Assembly (NCBI GenBank): GCA_016184455.1 | Contig: JACPCS010000136.1 | Span: forward strand, 1 to 64,000 | Source: Acidobacteriota bacterium | GTDB taxonomy: Bacteria > Acidobacteriota > Vicinamibacteria > Vicinamibacterales > UBA2999 | Direction of reading: 5' to 3' | DNA: 64,000 bases | Shown here: positions 48,753-59,756 of the stretch, piece by piece | Layout: each line of letters begins with the position of its first letter | How positions within the stretch are numbered: position 1 is the stretch's first letter | Translations under genes and position numbers: made by a program | The notes under the pieces: model-generated | Seen by the model: only the letters and a program-made list of their open reading frames with translations | Told to the model about the DNA's origin: nothing | The model's database searches: none

Positions 48753-50786
48753 ATGACCAAACAGACTTTCGCCTGCCAGGCACGAATCGCGCTGCTCCTC
48801 GTGCTCGCGCTCGCCCTTCTAGGGCCGGCGCGCGCGGGGGCGGACCCCACCCCGCAGACCAAGCTCGATCGCGTGCTCCAGGCGCGCTCGCAGCAGCTGA
48901 CCGGGAGCTCGCGCGTGATCGTCCAGTTCCACGGGGCTGCCGATGCCCGAGTGGTCACCGGGAGCGGTGGGCGGCCGGGGCGGCCGCTGCCGTCGGTGGG
49001 TGCGCTCGTCGCCGACGTCGACAACCGGACCATCGCCGGCCTGGCGGGCAATCCGCAGGTCGCGTGGATCCGCACCGACCACCCCGTCTTCCCCACGCTC
49101 GAGCGGACCGGCGCCGCAATCGCCGCCACCGTCGCGCGCGAGACCTACAACCTGACGGGCAAGGGCATCGGCGTCGCGGTGATCGATTCCGGCGTCACGG
49201 CCTGGCATGACGACCTGTACATGGCCGACTCGCGGTCCGGGCGTGCCGAGCCACGTGTCGTGCACTTCAAAGATTTCACCGCGCAGCCCCATCCAAATGT
49301 CTGGGCGTCCGAGCAGCCGATCGACGAGTTCGGCCACGGGACGCACGTCGCGGGCATCATCGCGGGCAACGGCTACGACTCGGACGGCGCGCGGACCGGC
49401 GTCGCCCCAGGCGTGCACCTCGTGGCGCTCAAGGTGCTCGATGCGCAGGGCTTCGGCTACATCAGCGACGTCATCGCGGCCATCGACTACGCCATCGCGA
49501 TCAGAGACACCTACAACATCCGCGTCATCAATCTGTCGGTCGCCTCCGGTGTGTTCGAGTCCTATGCCACCGATCCGCTCGCGCTCGCGGCGCGCCGCGC
49601 CACCGAAGCGGGGATCGTCGTCGTGGCGGCCGCCGGGAACCTCGGCGTGGATGACAACGGCGAGCCGCTGTACGGCGGCATCACGTGTCCGGGCAACGCA
49701 CCGTGGGTGCTGACCGTCGGCGCAGCGAGTCACCAGGCAACGGCGGCGCGGAGCAACGACACGTTCGCCCGCTTCAGCTCGCGAGGTCCGACCTGGATCG
49801 ATCTTGCCGCCAAGCCGGATCTCATCGCGCCCGGCGTGGGCACCGAATCGCTCTCGGACCCGCAAAGCACGCTGTATGCGACTTATCCCGACTACCTCCG
49901 CGACGGCACCCGCAACACGGCCTACAAGCCGTACCTGAGTCTCAGCGGGACGAGCATGGCGGCGCCCGTCGTCACCGGCACCGTTGCGCTGATGCTCGAG
50001 GCCAATCCCGACCTGACCCCGAACGCGGTCAAAGCCATCCTGCAGTACACGGCGGAAGTGCGCGAGGGAGAGCCGTTCCTCGCCCAGGGCGGCGGGCTGC
50101 TCAACGCGCTCGGTGCCGTGCGGATGGCGCGCTTTTTTGCGAAACCGCAGCGAGGGGTCCCGACGCCCGACGACGTCATCGAACAAGAGCCGATCGCCTG
50201 GAGCGAGCACATCATCTGGGGGAACTACCGCATCGGCGGCGGCATCCCGCTGCCGGGCAGCAACGCATGGGCGCTCGACGTGACGTGGGGCACGGAGGCA
50301 ACCGCGGCCGGCGATCCGATTGTCTGGGGCGTGGTGATCCCGGGACGACAGCTGTGGACCACGCAAAACGGCAACGCAGCGGCCGCGAACATTGTGTGGA
50401 GCACGAACGCCGATCCTGACGCGGTGCGCGGCACGAACATCGTCTGGAGTACCAGCGCTGACGATGCAGGCGTGCGCGGCGCCAACATCGTCTGGAGTAC
50501 GAATGCGGACGACTCGACGGTCCGCGGCGCGAACATCGTCTGGAGTACGAATATCGTCTGGAGCACCAACATCGTCTGGAGCACCAACATCGTCTGGAGC
50601 ACCAACATCGTTTGGAGCACCAACATCGTTTGGAGCACCAACACCATCTGGGGCACCAACATCGTCTGGAGCACGCAGACCGACGACGACATCGTGTGGA
50701 CCGCTGGAGGCGTGGATCAGGTTCTCTGGCCGGCGGTGCAGCCCGTCGATGCTCGGCGCAGGGCTGCGGCGACCGGAACCCACTGA
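48753..50786 (+). CDS. Secreted subtilisin-like (S8) protease with NIVWST-repeat tail
   Basis: 677 residues: signal peptide (ARIALLLVLALALLGPARA), an I9-like propeptide region, and the catalytic domain with Asp in GVAVIDSGVTAW, His in DEFGHGTHVAGIIAGNG and Ser in LSLSGTSMAAPVVTGTVALM. The C-terminal ~120 residues are repetitive: three 16-residue units starting NIVWST and then eight consecutive six-residue units. Ends GTH after a Pro/Val stretch. Start ATG at 48753 gives the proper signal peptide. Confidence 0.9.
   Translation: MTKQTFACQARIALLLVLALALLGPARAGADPTPQTKLDRVLQARSQQLTGSSRVIVQFHGAADARVVTGSGGRPGRPLPSVGALVADVDNRTIAGLAGNPQVAWIRTDHPVFPTLERTGAAIAATVARETYNLTGKGIGVAVIDSGVTAWHDDLYMADSRSGRAEPRVVHFKDFTAQPHPNVWASEQPIDEFGHGTHVAGIIAGNGYDSDGARTGVAPGVHLVALKVLDAQGFGYISDVIAAIDYAIAIRDTYNIRVINLSVASGVFESYATDPLALAARRATEAGIVVVAAAGNLGVDDNGEPLYGGITCPGNAPWVLTVGAASHQATAARSNDTFARFSSRGPTWIDLAAKPDLIAPGVGTESLSDPQSTLYATYPDYLRDGTRNTAYKPYLSLSGTSMAAPVVTGTVALMLEANPDLTPNAVKAILQYTAEVREGEPFLAQGGGLLNALGAVRMARFFAKPQRGVPTPDDVIEQEPIAWSEHIIWGNYRIGGGIPLPGSNAWALDVTWGTEATAAGDPIVWGVVIPGRQLWTTQNGNAAAANIVWSTNADPDAVRGTNIVWSTSADDAGVRGANIVWSTNADDSTVRGANIVWSTNIVWSTNIVWSTNIVWSTNIVWSTNIVWSTNTIWGTNIVWSTQTDDDIVWTAGGVDQVLWPAVQPVDARRRAAATGTH
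50388..50675 (+). repeat. Two-tier coding tandem repeat: 3 x 48 nt then 8 x 18 nt
   Basis: Units of 48 nt at 50388-50531 begin with an NIVWST codon block. From 50532 the same 18-nt block (AACATCGTCTGGAGCACC type) repeats eight times without spacer, with only scattered third-base changes and one NTIWGT variant. High DNA identity implies recent expansion; copy number should vary between strains. Confidence 0.93.
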
Positions 50787-50904
50787 AAGGACGAAGGTAT
50801 GAAAACGCGAGTCACGATCATCTGGCTGCCCTGACAGCACCGGATAGGCAGTTTACGCGAATGACCACGCGGCCGCTGGCCGCCCGCCTCTATGCGGGCG
50901 GCGC

Positions 50905-51004
50905 GCTCGCCGCCGCCGCCGCCGCGGTGGCGGCGTCCGTCTTTGCCCTCTCCGGCTCGCCGCCGCCGCCGCCGCGGTGGCGGCGTCCGTCTTTGCCCTC
51001 TCCG
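50905..51004 (+). repeat. Perfect 50-bp tandem duplication at the 5' end of the HD-GYP/GGDEF gene
   Basis: 50905-50954 and 50955-51004 are identical. Removing one copy puts the ATG at 50861 in frame with the gene and yields a normal N-terminal membrane helix. With both copies the frame shifts (50 = 2 mod 3). Confidence 0.92.
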
Positions 51005-52830
51005 TCGTCTGGCTCGCCCTCGCAACGGCGGCGCTGCTCGCCCTGACGTTCTGCGCCTGCCGCGAGGTGATTGCCGACGAGCGGCGCAACGCGCGCCGGA
51101 TGGTCGAGCTGCATCTGGCGACGATCGAAGCGCTGGCGCTCGCCATCGACGCCAAGGACCAGACGACCCCGAACCACATCGGCCGCGTGCAGAGGTACGC
51201 GACAGGCCTCGCGTGCGCGATCGGCATGTCGGACACCGAAGTGCAGGCGGTGAAGACGGCCGCTCTGCTTCACGACATCGGCAAGCTCGCCATCCCGGAT
51301 CACATCCTCGCCAAGGCCGGGCCGCTGACGCCGGAGGAATTTCAGAAAGTGCGGGTGCACCCCGAGGTCGGTGCGGAGATCCTCCGATCCGTGCAGTTTC
51401 CCTATCCGGTAGTGCCGCTCGTGCTCTCGCACCATGAGCGCTGGGACGGCCGCGGCTATCCAACCGGCCTCAAGGAGCACGACATCCCGATCGGCGCGCG
51501 CATCATCTGTATCGCCGACTATTTCGAGGCGCTCACCTCGGATCGCCCGTATCACAAGGCGATCAGTCCGGATGCAGCCGTCGCGGTCGTGAAACAGGAG
51601 GCTGGGAAAGCGCTCGATCCGCGGCTCGTCGACGTCTTCCTCGGCATCCTGCCGACGCTGGTGGTCGAGGAGGACCCGGCGGACTCTGGGCTGGCGAGGT
51701 CGTCCGATCTCCAGGCCGGCCGGGGCGTGCGCGCGTCGCGAACCAGGCCCGCTCGGACGCCGCTGGCGACCGTGTTCGAGAACATCGCGGTCGCGCACCG
51801 CGAGATCCATGCGCTCTACGAAATCGCGCAGACCATGGGCACCAGGCTCACGGTGACCGACACGATGGCGCTCGTCTCGTCGAAATTGACGAGTCTGGTC
51901 CCGTTCTCCGCATGCGCGCTGTTCCTCTACTCCCCCTCGCGCGAACAGCTGCAGTGCCGGTTCGCAACCGGCACCGATTCGGAGCTGATCCAGCAGCTCA
52001 CGCTCCGGAGCGGCCAGGGGTTGACCGGGTGGGTGGCGCGGAACCGGCGCCCGCTCGTGAACGCGCGACCGAGCACGGATCTCGAGGCCATGGGCTCGAA
52101 GGCGCCAACCGTGCTGCAGTCGGCACTCGTCTGTCCTCTGGTGTTCAACGATCGCCTCATCGGTACGCTCGGCGTCTATCACACGGAGCCGAGCGTCTAC
52201 GACGACGACCACGCCCGCCTGCTGGACCGGGTGTGCGAGCAGGCGGCCGCCGTCATCAACAACGCCATCGTCTTCGAGCAGACGCAGGAAGATTCGCTGA
52301 CCGATCCGCTGACCGCGCTGCCGAACACGCGATCGCTGTTCCAGCACCTCGCGCGGGAGCTGGCGCGCGCCGAGCGCCACAAGTCGGAAGTGTCGCTCGT
52401 GGTGCTGGACCTCGACGACTTCAAGGAGATCAACGACTCGTTCGGACACCGCGTGGGCGACTGGGCGCTGCGCGAGGTCGCGCGCGTCCTCCGCGGCGCC
52501 ATCCGGCCCTACGACATGTGCGTCAGGTACGCCGGCGACGAGTTCATCGTCGTCCTCTCCGGCTGCGGCGGCGGCGAGGCGGAATCCAAGCGGCTCGAGC
52601 TCCAGGTGGCGATCGGCCGAATCGTGCTGGACGTCGAATCCGCCGCCCGCCGGCCTCTCTCGATCAGCGCCGGCATCGCCGTGTTTCCACACGACGGCGA
52701 CAACTACGACGCGCTCGTCGCCAAGGCCGACCGTCAGATGTACGAAGACAAGAGCCGCCGCAAGGAAGAGACGCGGCGGCGCCGCGTCAACGTCGAGCCG
52801 CCCGCCCCGGACAGCGCGCCGCTCGTGTCT

Positions 52831-52833
<3 letters not shown>
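50977..52833 (+). CDS. HD-GYP / GAF / GGDEF cyclic-di-GMP signalling protein (5' end frameshifted by a duplication)
   Basis: 618 residues readable from a GTG at 50977. One membrane helix (VVWLALATAALLALTF). The HD-GYP phosphodiesterase domain has LLHDIGKLAIPD, HHERWDGRGYPTGL. A GAF domain (about 270-430) has CALFLYSPSREQLQCRFATG. The GGDEF domain has DDFKEINDSFGHRVGD and active-site YAGDEFIVVLSG. Degradation and synthesis of c-di-GMP in one protein. The ancestral start is probably the ATG at 50861, cut off by the 50-bp duplication. The stop TAG is the first three bases of repeat element copy 2. Confidence 0.87.
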
Positions 52834-54949
<2,116 letters not shown>

Positions 54950-54953
<4 letters not shown>

Positions 54954-55249
54954 TCCGGAATGACCTGCAGGGCGTCCTTCACCTCGACGACCCCGTCGAT
55001 CTGCCGCGCCAGCGCGATCGCCTGATCCCGCTCCCCTTGCGATTTCACGCGGCCCGAAAGGGTCACGACGCCCTTGAAGGTGTCGACGTCGATGCGCAGA
55101 CCGCCGACCGCCGGATCGTTGAGCATCGCCGTCTTCACGCGCGTCGTGATCGTGGTGTCGTCGATCGTCTCGCCGACGGTGCGGCCGCAGGCCGCCACTG
55201 TCATCGCCAGCACGAGCGCGATCGATGCGATGTAGCTGAGCTTCCGCAT
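54950..55249 (-). CDS. BON-domain lipoprotein (OsmY-like)
   Basis: 99 residues. Lipoprotein signal ASIALVLAMTVAACGR with the lipobox Cys, then one BON domain: TRVKTAMLNDPAVGG, VDTFKGVVTLSGRV, and VVEVKDALQVI. BON domains bind membranes or phospholipid in envelope stress. ATG at 55249 is preceded by GGAGGG. Confidence 0.87.
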
Positions 55250-55260
55250 GGACCCTCCAT

Positions 55261-55332
55261 GGTTGGTGGTTGGTGGTTGGTGGTTGGTGGGAAGAACCCA
55301 GAACCTAAACCACCAACGACCAGCCACCAACC
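55261..55332. repeat. Word-repeat hairpin (GGTTGGTGG type)
   Basis: Four tandem copies of GGTTGGT(G) (55261-55291) face an arm of ACCACCAAC/CAGCCACCAACC words (55307-55332). The word is the same as in the peripheral arm of the B12 riboswitch at 3771-3806. Lies between the BON and fabI genes. Confidence 0.88.
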
Positions 55333-55358
55333 GCCGACTTGGAGGTGCGGATAGCAAC

Positions 55359-56132
<774 letters not shown>

Positions 56133-56156
56133 TGTGCGAGGTGACGTGTCGGGAGG

Positions 56157-56855
56157 TCAGCGGCCGCGCTTGCGCCCGCCGCGACCGGCGCCGTGCCGCG
56201 GGCCGCGCGGCCCGCCCGGATGCCCGGGCCGGTTGCCACTCGGCCGGAAACCGGGCCCGCCGGATCCCTGCCCCGAGCCCTGTCGAGGGGCCTGTCCCGA
56301 GCCGTGCCGAGGGCCCTGCCCCGAGCCGTGTCGAGAGGGGAAGCGCTGCGGGTGCGACGCGCCGTGGGCGTGCGCCTGGCGGCGCCCAAGCCGTCCACCA
56401 TTCTGGTGCTCGAACGGCCGCCCGCGAAAGCTCGGCTGCCGAATCGTGAACTCGGGTTCGCGGCGTTCCGGGGTCTGGCCGTCGGGACGCGGCAGCGTCG
56501 CCCGAATCAAACGACGATGCACGGGACCATCTTCGTCGGGGGCTGCCTCCGGTGGCGCCGCTTCGTCTTCGGCGGTCGTCACCGCGATCGGCGGCTCGAC
56601 GGGCGGTAGGTCGGTCAGGCTTTCGGGCTCGGAGCGTTCGACGATCGCCGGCGCCGCGCCGGCCGTGGCCGCGCGCTTGCGCCGCTGCGGCGGCACTCTC
56701 GCGTGCTTGTACTCGTGGTCGGCATCGCACGTCGTGCACCGCGTCTGCTTCACCGCATCGTCGACCATCGCGACGACGGCGTGGTTGGTGATGCGGCGCT
56801 CGCGCGGACAGTAGTCGTCGAGGATGTCACCGAGCCGAAGCCGGCGTTGCTGCAT
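56157..56855 (-). CDS. Zinc-ribbon-like protein with Arg/Gly/Pro-rich tail
   Basis: 232 residues. The N-terminal ~60 contain CPRERRITNHAVVAMVDD and a CTTC pair (RCTTCDADHEYKHAR), which suggests a metal-binding knuckle. An acidic/proline linker follows. The final 80 residues are low complexity with HGSGQGPRHGSGQAPR repeats and a GRGGRKRGR end, a composition common in RNA-binding tails. The DNA under the HGSGQ repeats is a ~24-nt tandem array (CCCGAGCCGTGTCGAGG type). Function unknown. Confidence 0.6.
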   Translation of the reverse strand: MQQRRLRLGDILDDYCPRERRITNHAVVAMVDDAVKQTRCTTCDADHEYKHARVPPQRRKRAATAGAAPAIVERSEPESLTDLPPVEPPIAVTTAEDEAAPPEAAPDEDGPVHRRLIRATLPRPDGQTPERREPEFTIRQPSFRGRPFEHQNGGRLGRRQAHAHGASHPQRFPSRHGSGQGPRHGSGQAPRQGSGQGSGGPGFRPSGNRPGHPGGPRGPRHGAGRGGRKRGR

Positions 56856-56992
56856 TCAGACCTTCTGAATTGGTGTTGCCTAAGTACGCCGTACGCCCTC
56901 AGTTGAGACGGTTTCCCCCGGAGCCGGTTCCTATCAGGTGGGATATAAGGGGGCGCAGGTTCTCAGAGTGTAACAAAACCCCGACCGGCTGC

Positions 56993-58393
56993 CTATCCCG
57001 CCGCTACCGACCGGCCGGCCTCCTGGGAGGCCAGCCACTTCCGACACTCGTCCAGCGCCATCCGCACGGCCTGCGGGCTCGTCGACTGGGGGGTGCGCCG
57101 CGCCTCGACCGCCGCGAGCGCTGTGGCCACCTGCGGCACGTCGTCACCGAAGAGCTCGCTCGCCTCGCGCCATTCCGCCAGCGTCAGCGCGCTGAAGTCG
57201 CGCCCCTCGGCGAGCAGCCGCCGGACCAGCGCACCAACCACCTCATGGGCCCGGCGGAACGGCATCCCCCGTGCGACGAGGTAATCCGCAACATCCGTGG
57301 CAAGAAGCAGGCCGGACGCCGCGCGGCCGCTGCGGTCGGCATCGAGGGAGAGGCGGGAGACGACGGCCCGCGACGCGCCGAGCGAGGCACCGAGCGTCGC
57401 CTCCGCATCGAAGACGGCCTCCTTGTCCTCCTGCAGGTCCTTGTTGTAACCGGAGGGAAGCGCCTTCATCGTGGTGAGCCAGCCGGTGAGCCGGCCGATG
57501 GCGCGCCCTGTCTTTCCGCGCACCAGCTCGAGCGGGTCGGGGTTTTTCTTCTGCGGCATCATGCTGCTGCCGGTTGCCGACGCGTCTGCCAGATCGAAGA
57601 ACCCGTACTCCTCGCCGGTGAAGATGATGAGGTCTTCGGCGAGCCGGCTCAGATGCACCATCGCGAGCGACGCGGCGTACAGAAACGCCGCAACGAAGTC
57701 GCGATCGGACGAGGCGTCGATGCTGTTGGCCACCACCCGCGAGAAGCCGAGGCGCGACGCCAGGCGCGCGGTATCAATGGCGTAGCTCGTACCGGCAATA
57801 GCGCCCGAGCCGAGCGTCAGTGCATCCGCTTCGGCGGCCGCGGCCGCCAGCCGTGCGTGATCGCGCCGCAGCGCCGCCGCATGCGAGAGGAAGTAGTGCG
57901 CCACGAGCACGGGCTGCGCCCGGCGCAGGTGCGTGTACGACGGCATCACCGCCGCGTCCGCGCGCTCGGCCCGATCCACGCACGCCGCGACGAGTGCCGC
58001 CACCTCCGCCTGGAGCACGGGAATGCGGCGGCGCACGTACAGCCGCAGATCGAGCGACACCTGCTCGTTGCGCGATCGGCCCGTGTGGAGCCGCCGCCCG
58101 GCGTCGCCGATGCGCTCGACGAGCTTCCGCTCGACGAAGCTGTGCACGTCTTCGTCCGGCCCGGACACCCACGAGGGGTCGCGCCGCCCTTCCGCGAGGA
58201 TCGCCTGCAGGCCGTCGACGATCGCGCGCGTGTCGTCGGCCGACAGCACGCCGGCGGCGCCGAGCGCCTCCGCCCAGGCGAGGCTGCCCGTCACGTCGTC
58301 TTCGAAGAGCGCGCGGTCGAAGCCAAACGAGACGCCGAAGGCGAAGGCCTCGGGATCGGGGGCGGTATCGAACCGCCCGGACCAGAGCGTCAT
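56993..58393 (-). CDS. argH: Argininosuccinate lyase ArgH
   Basis: Splits argininosuccinate into arginine and fumarate. 466 residues: LWSGRFDTAPDPEAFAFG, HTGRSRNEQVSLDLRL, the family signature GSSMMPQKKNPDPLEL, and GYNKDLQEDKEAVFDA. Starts in ATGA shared with the argG-like gene; last gene of argR-argG'-argH. Confidence 0.96.
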   Translation of the reverse strand: MTLWSGRFDTAPDPEAFAFGVSFGFDRALFEDDVTGSLAWAEALGAAGVLSADDTRAIVDGLQAILAEGRRDPSWVSGPDEDVHSFVERKLVERIGDAGRRLHTGRSRNEQVSLDLRLYVRRRIPVLQAEVAALVAACVDRAERADAAVMPSYTHLRRAQPVLVAHYFLSHAAALRRDHARLAAAAAEADALTLGSGAIAGTSYAIDTARLASRLGFSRVVANSIDASSDRDFVAAFLYAASLAMVHLSRLAEDLIIFTGEEYGFFDLADASATGSSMMPQKKNPDPLELVRGKTGRAIGRLTGWLTTMKALPSGYNKDLQEDKEAVFDAEATLGASLGASRAVVSRLSLDADRSGRAASGLLLATDVADYLVARGMPFRRAHEVVGALVRRLLAEGRDFSALTLAEWREASELFGDDVPQVATALAAVEARRTPQSTSPQAVRMALDECRKWLASQEAGRSVAAG

Positions 58394-59157
58394 GAGGGGG
58401 CCACCGGGAGACGGGATCCGGGATCCGGGATCCGGGATTCGACATTGACCGCCAGCACGCGATGGTCTCCTTTGAGCAGGTGAATGCGGACCGTGCCGGT
58501 GATCGGTTGTGGCAGGGTCGCCGCCACCAGCGCACGGTATGCAGCGATCAGGACCACGCCGGCGGGCGCCTCGATCACGCCGGGATCCGGGATCGGGGAT
58601 CCCGGATCAACGCGGCCGATGCCGTGGTGACCTGCAATGATCGCCAGTATGTCGATCAGCTCCGTCAGCGGCATCGGGACGCCGTTAATCGCGGTCGGCA
58701 CGCCGCCGGCCCACGCGATCTCCACGTGCGCCGGCATCGGCGGCGCGTCGGCCGGTGCCGTCGTCAGCGTGTAAGAGGCGCCACGGCGCCCGAGCAGCGT
58801 CTGGTGAATCACGACGCGGTCAGCGGCCGGCGCGGCCCCTTCGATGGCGGCCACTTCCTCGAGCTTCTTCGCCGCGAGCTGCCGCGCGAGCGCCAGCGCC
58901 GCCGGATCGGCCTGCAGGGCGTCGGCGTGAAGCGCCGGCAGCACGTAGTCGCGCGCGAACTCTTCGCGCACGTCGAGCACGTGGGCCCGTACGGCGCCGG
59001 CTGCCAGGGCGCGGTCGCGGATTTCTTCGAGATCGGCGTCCTGGCCGAGGTCGAGCGTCAGCGTGACGATCTCGGCGTTCTGCGCCGCGGCTGCCGCGGC
59101 GATACCGGCCCAGCCGTCCGAGGCGCCCCAGTACGGGAACACGATGCGCGGCGTCAC
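58390..59157 (-). CDS. Shortened ArgG-like protein lacking the ATP-binding loop
   Basis: 255 residues from a GTG. Pieces of short-type ArgG survive in order: VTLTLDLGQDADLEEIRDRA, REEFARDYVLPALHADAL, HVEIAWAGGVPTAINGVPMP, AGHHGIGRVD, AGVVLIAAYRALVAATL and GTVRIHLLKGDHRVLAVN. The SGGLDT loop is replaced by WGASDGWAG and the middle ~130 residues (citrulline/aspartate site) are gone, so it cannot be a synthase. Yet the frame is intact and coupled on both sides (GTGA with argR, ATGA with argH). Two stretches (PDPGSPIPDPG and the tail SRIPDPGSRLP) come from GGATCC word arrays. A regulatory or structural role, or slow decay, are both possible. Confidence 0.7.
   Translation of the reverse strand: MTPRIVFPYWGASDGWAGIAAAAAAQNAEIVTLTLDLGQDADLEEIRDRALAAGAVRAHVLDVREEFARDYVLPALHADALQADPAALALARQLAAKKLEEVAAIEGAAPAADRVVIHQTLLGRRGASYTLTTAPADAPPMPAHVEIAWAGGVPTAINGVPMPLTELIDILAIIAGHHGIGRVDPGSPIPDPGVIEAPAGVVLIAAYRALVAATLPQPITGTVRIHLLKGDHRVLAVNVESRIPDPGSRLPVAPS
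58411..58440. repeat. GGGATCC word array in the 3' end of the argG-like gene
   Basis: Four near-tandem GGGATCC(C/G) words, each self-complementary. A second array lies at 58577-58606 inside the same gene, and related CCCGGATC words occur at the start of argB (60798-60815). All are translated. Confidence 0.75.
58577..58606. repeat. GGGATCC word array in the middle of the argG-like gene
   Basis: CGGGATCCGGGATC followed by GGGGATCCCGGATC, same words as 58411-58440; encodes DPGSPIPDPG on the minus strand. Confidence 0.75.
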
Positions 59158-59603
59158 GGGCGTGAGAGCCTTTCGAGGCGCCGGACGAGCACCCGCGCGC
59201 GGCGGGCGTCGGGGGCGATTGCGAGGATCGTGTCGTCGCCCGCAATCGTGCCGACCAGTTCCGGCAGGCGCGCGCCGTCGAGCGCGACCCCGAGGAGCGG
59301 CGCCTGGCCGGGGCCCGTCCGCAGGATGACGAGCTGCTGCACGCGGTCGACGCGCGTGAGGTATTCGCCGACGGCGCGGTTCAGGAGCGCCGAGGGGTTG
59401 CCGTTGGTGGCGGCCGCGGCCGGCGGCTGATAGGCGCGGTCCGCGCCGCCCTTGACCAGGCCCAGCTCGCGAATGTCGCGGGAGAGCGTCGCCTGCGTGA
59501 CGTCGAAGCCGGCGGCGCGCAGCAGCCGGCGGAGCTGCTCCTGGCTGCCCACGCGCTGCCGCTGGATCGTCTCGAGAATGACCGACTGTCGGCGTGCTTT
59601 CAT
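59154..59603 (-). CDS. argR: Arginine repressor ArgR
   Basis: 149 residues. Winged helix at the N-terminus (KARRQSVILETIQRQRVGSQ, VTQATLSRDIRELGLVK) and a C-terminal hexamer/arginine-binding domain ending LVGTIAGDDTILAIAPDARR. Probably represses both arms of the cluster when arginine is plentiful. Its ATG lies at the edge of a word-repeat hairpin; the stop overlaps the next start (GTGA). Confidence 0.95.
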   Translation of the reverse strand: MKARRQSVILETIQRQRVGSQEQLRRLLRAAGFDVTQATLSRDIRELGLVKGGADRAYQPPAAAATNGNPSALLNRAVGEYLTRVDRVQQLVILRTGPGQAPLLGVALDGARLPELVGTIAGDDTILAIAPDARRARVLVRRLERLSRP

Positions 59604-59688
59604 GGGTAGCTGGGTCGCTCGGTCGCCGGGTGGCTCGGGTAGCTGGAGAGCACACCCACCCAGCGACCGAGCGACCTGGCCACCTAGC
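59604..59688. repeat. Word-repeat hairpin (GGTCGCTCGGTCGC type) in the argR leader
   Basis: GGTCGCTCGGTCGCCGGGTGG on the left pairs with CCACCCAGCGACCGAGCGACC on the right, one mismatch over about 21 nt, with flanking GGGTAGCT words. It occupies the argR-argC divergent region and would be transcribed as the argR 5' leader, including the ribosome-binding area. Confidence 0.87.
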
Positions 59689-59723
59689 ATAACCCAGGTC
59701 GCTTGACTGATTATGCACGCGAC

Positions 59724-59737
59724 TGTATAAATATTCT
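59724..59737. promoter_or_regulatory. ARG box candidate (ArgR operator)
   Basis: TGTATAAATATTCT matches 12 of 14 positions of the ArgR half-palindrome core TGAATWWWWATTCA. It is AT-rich, 20 bp before argC, in the divergent region with argR. Confidence 0.6.
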
Positions 59738-59756
59738 TTTTCGACGATCGGTGAGA

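Noticed and set aside
50799..50834. 11-codon reading frame MKTRVTIIWLP with a fair ribosome-binding site between the protease and the GGDEF gene
   Set aside because: Too short and without any recognisable similarity; may be a remnant or chance.
48819..50840. 673-codon minus-strand frame opposite the subtilase, with DDVGAPDDVGAP repeats
   Set aside because: The repeats are the antisense of the NIVWST array; the plus strand has the full catalytic triad.
56270..56345. Mobile element in the zinc-ribbon gene tail (CCCGAGCCGTGTCGAGG array)
   Set aside because: It is an in-frame tandem array with no inverted flanks, so treated as low-complexity coding sequence.
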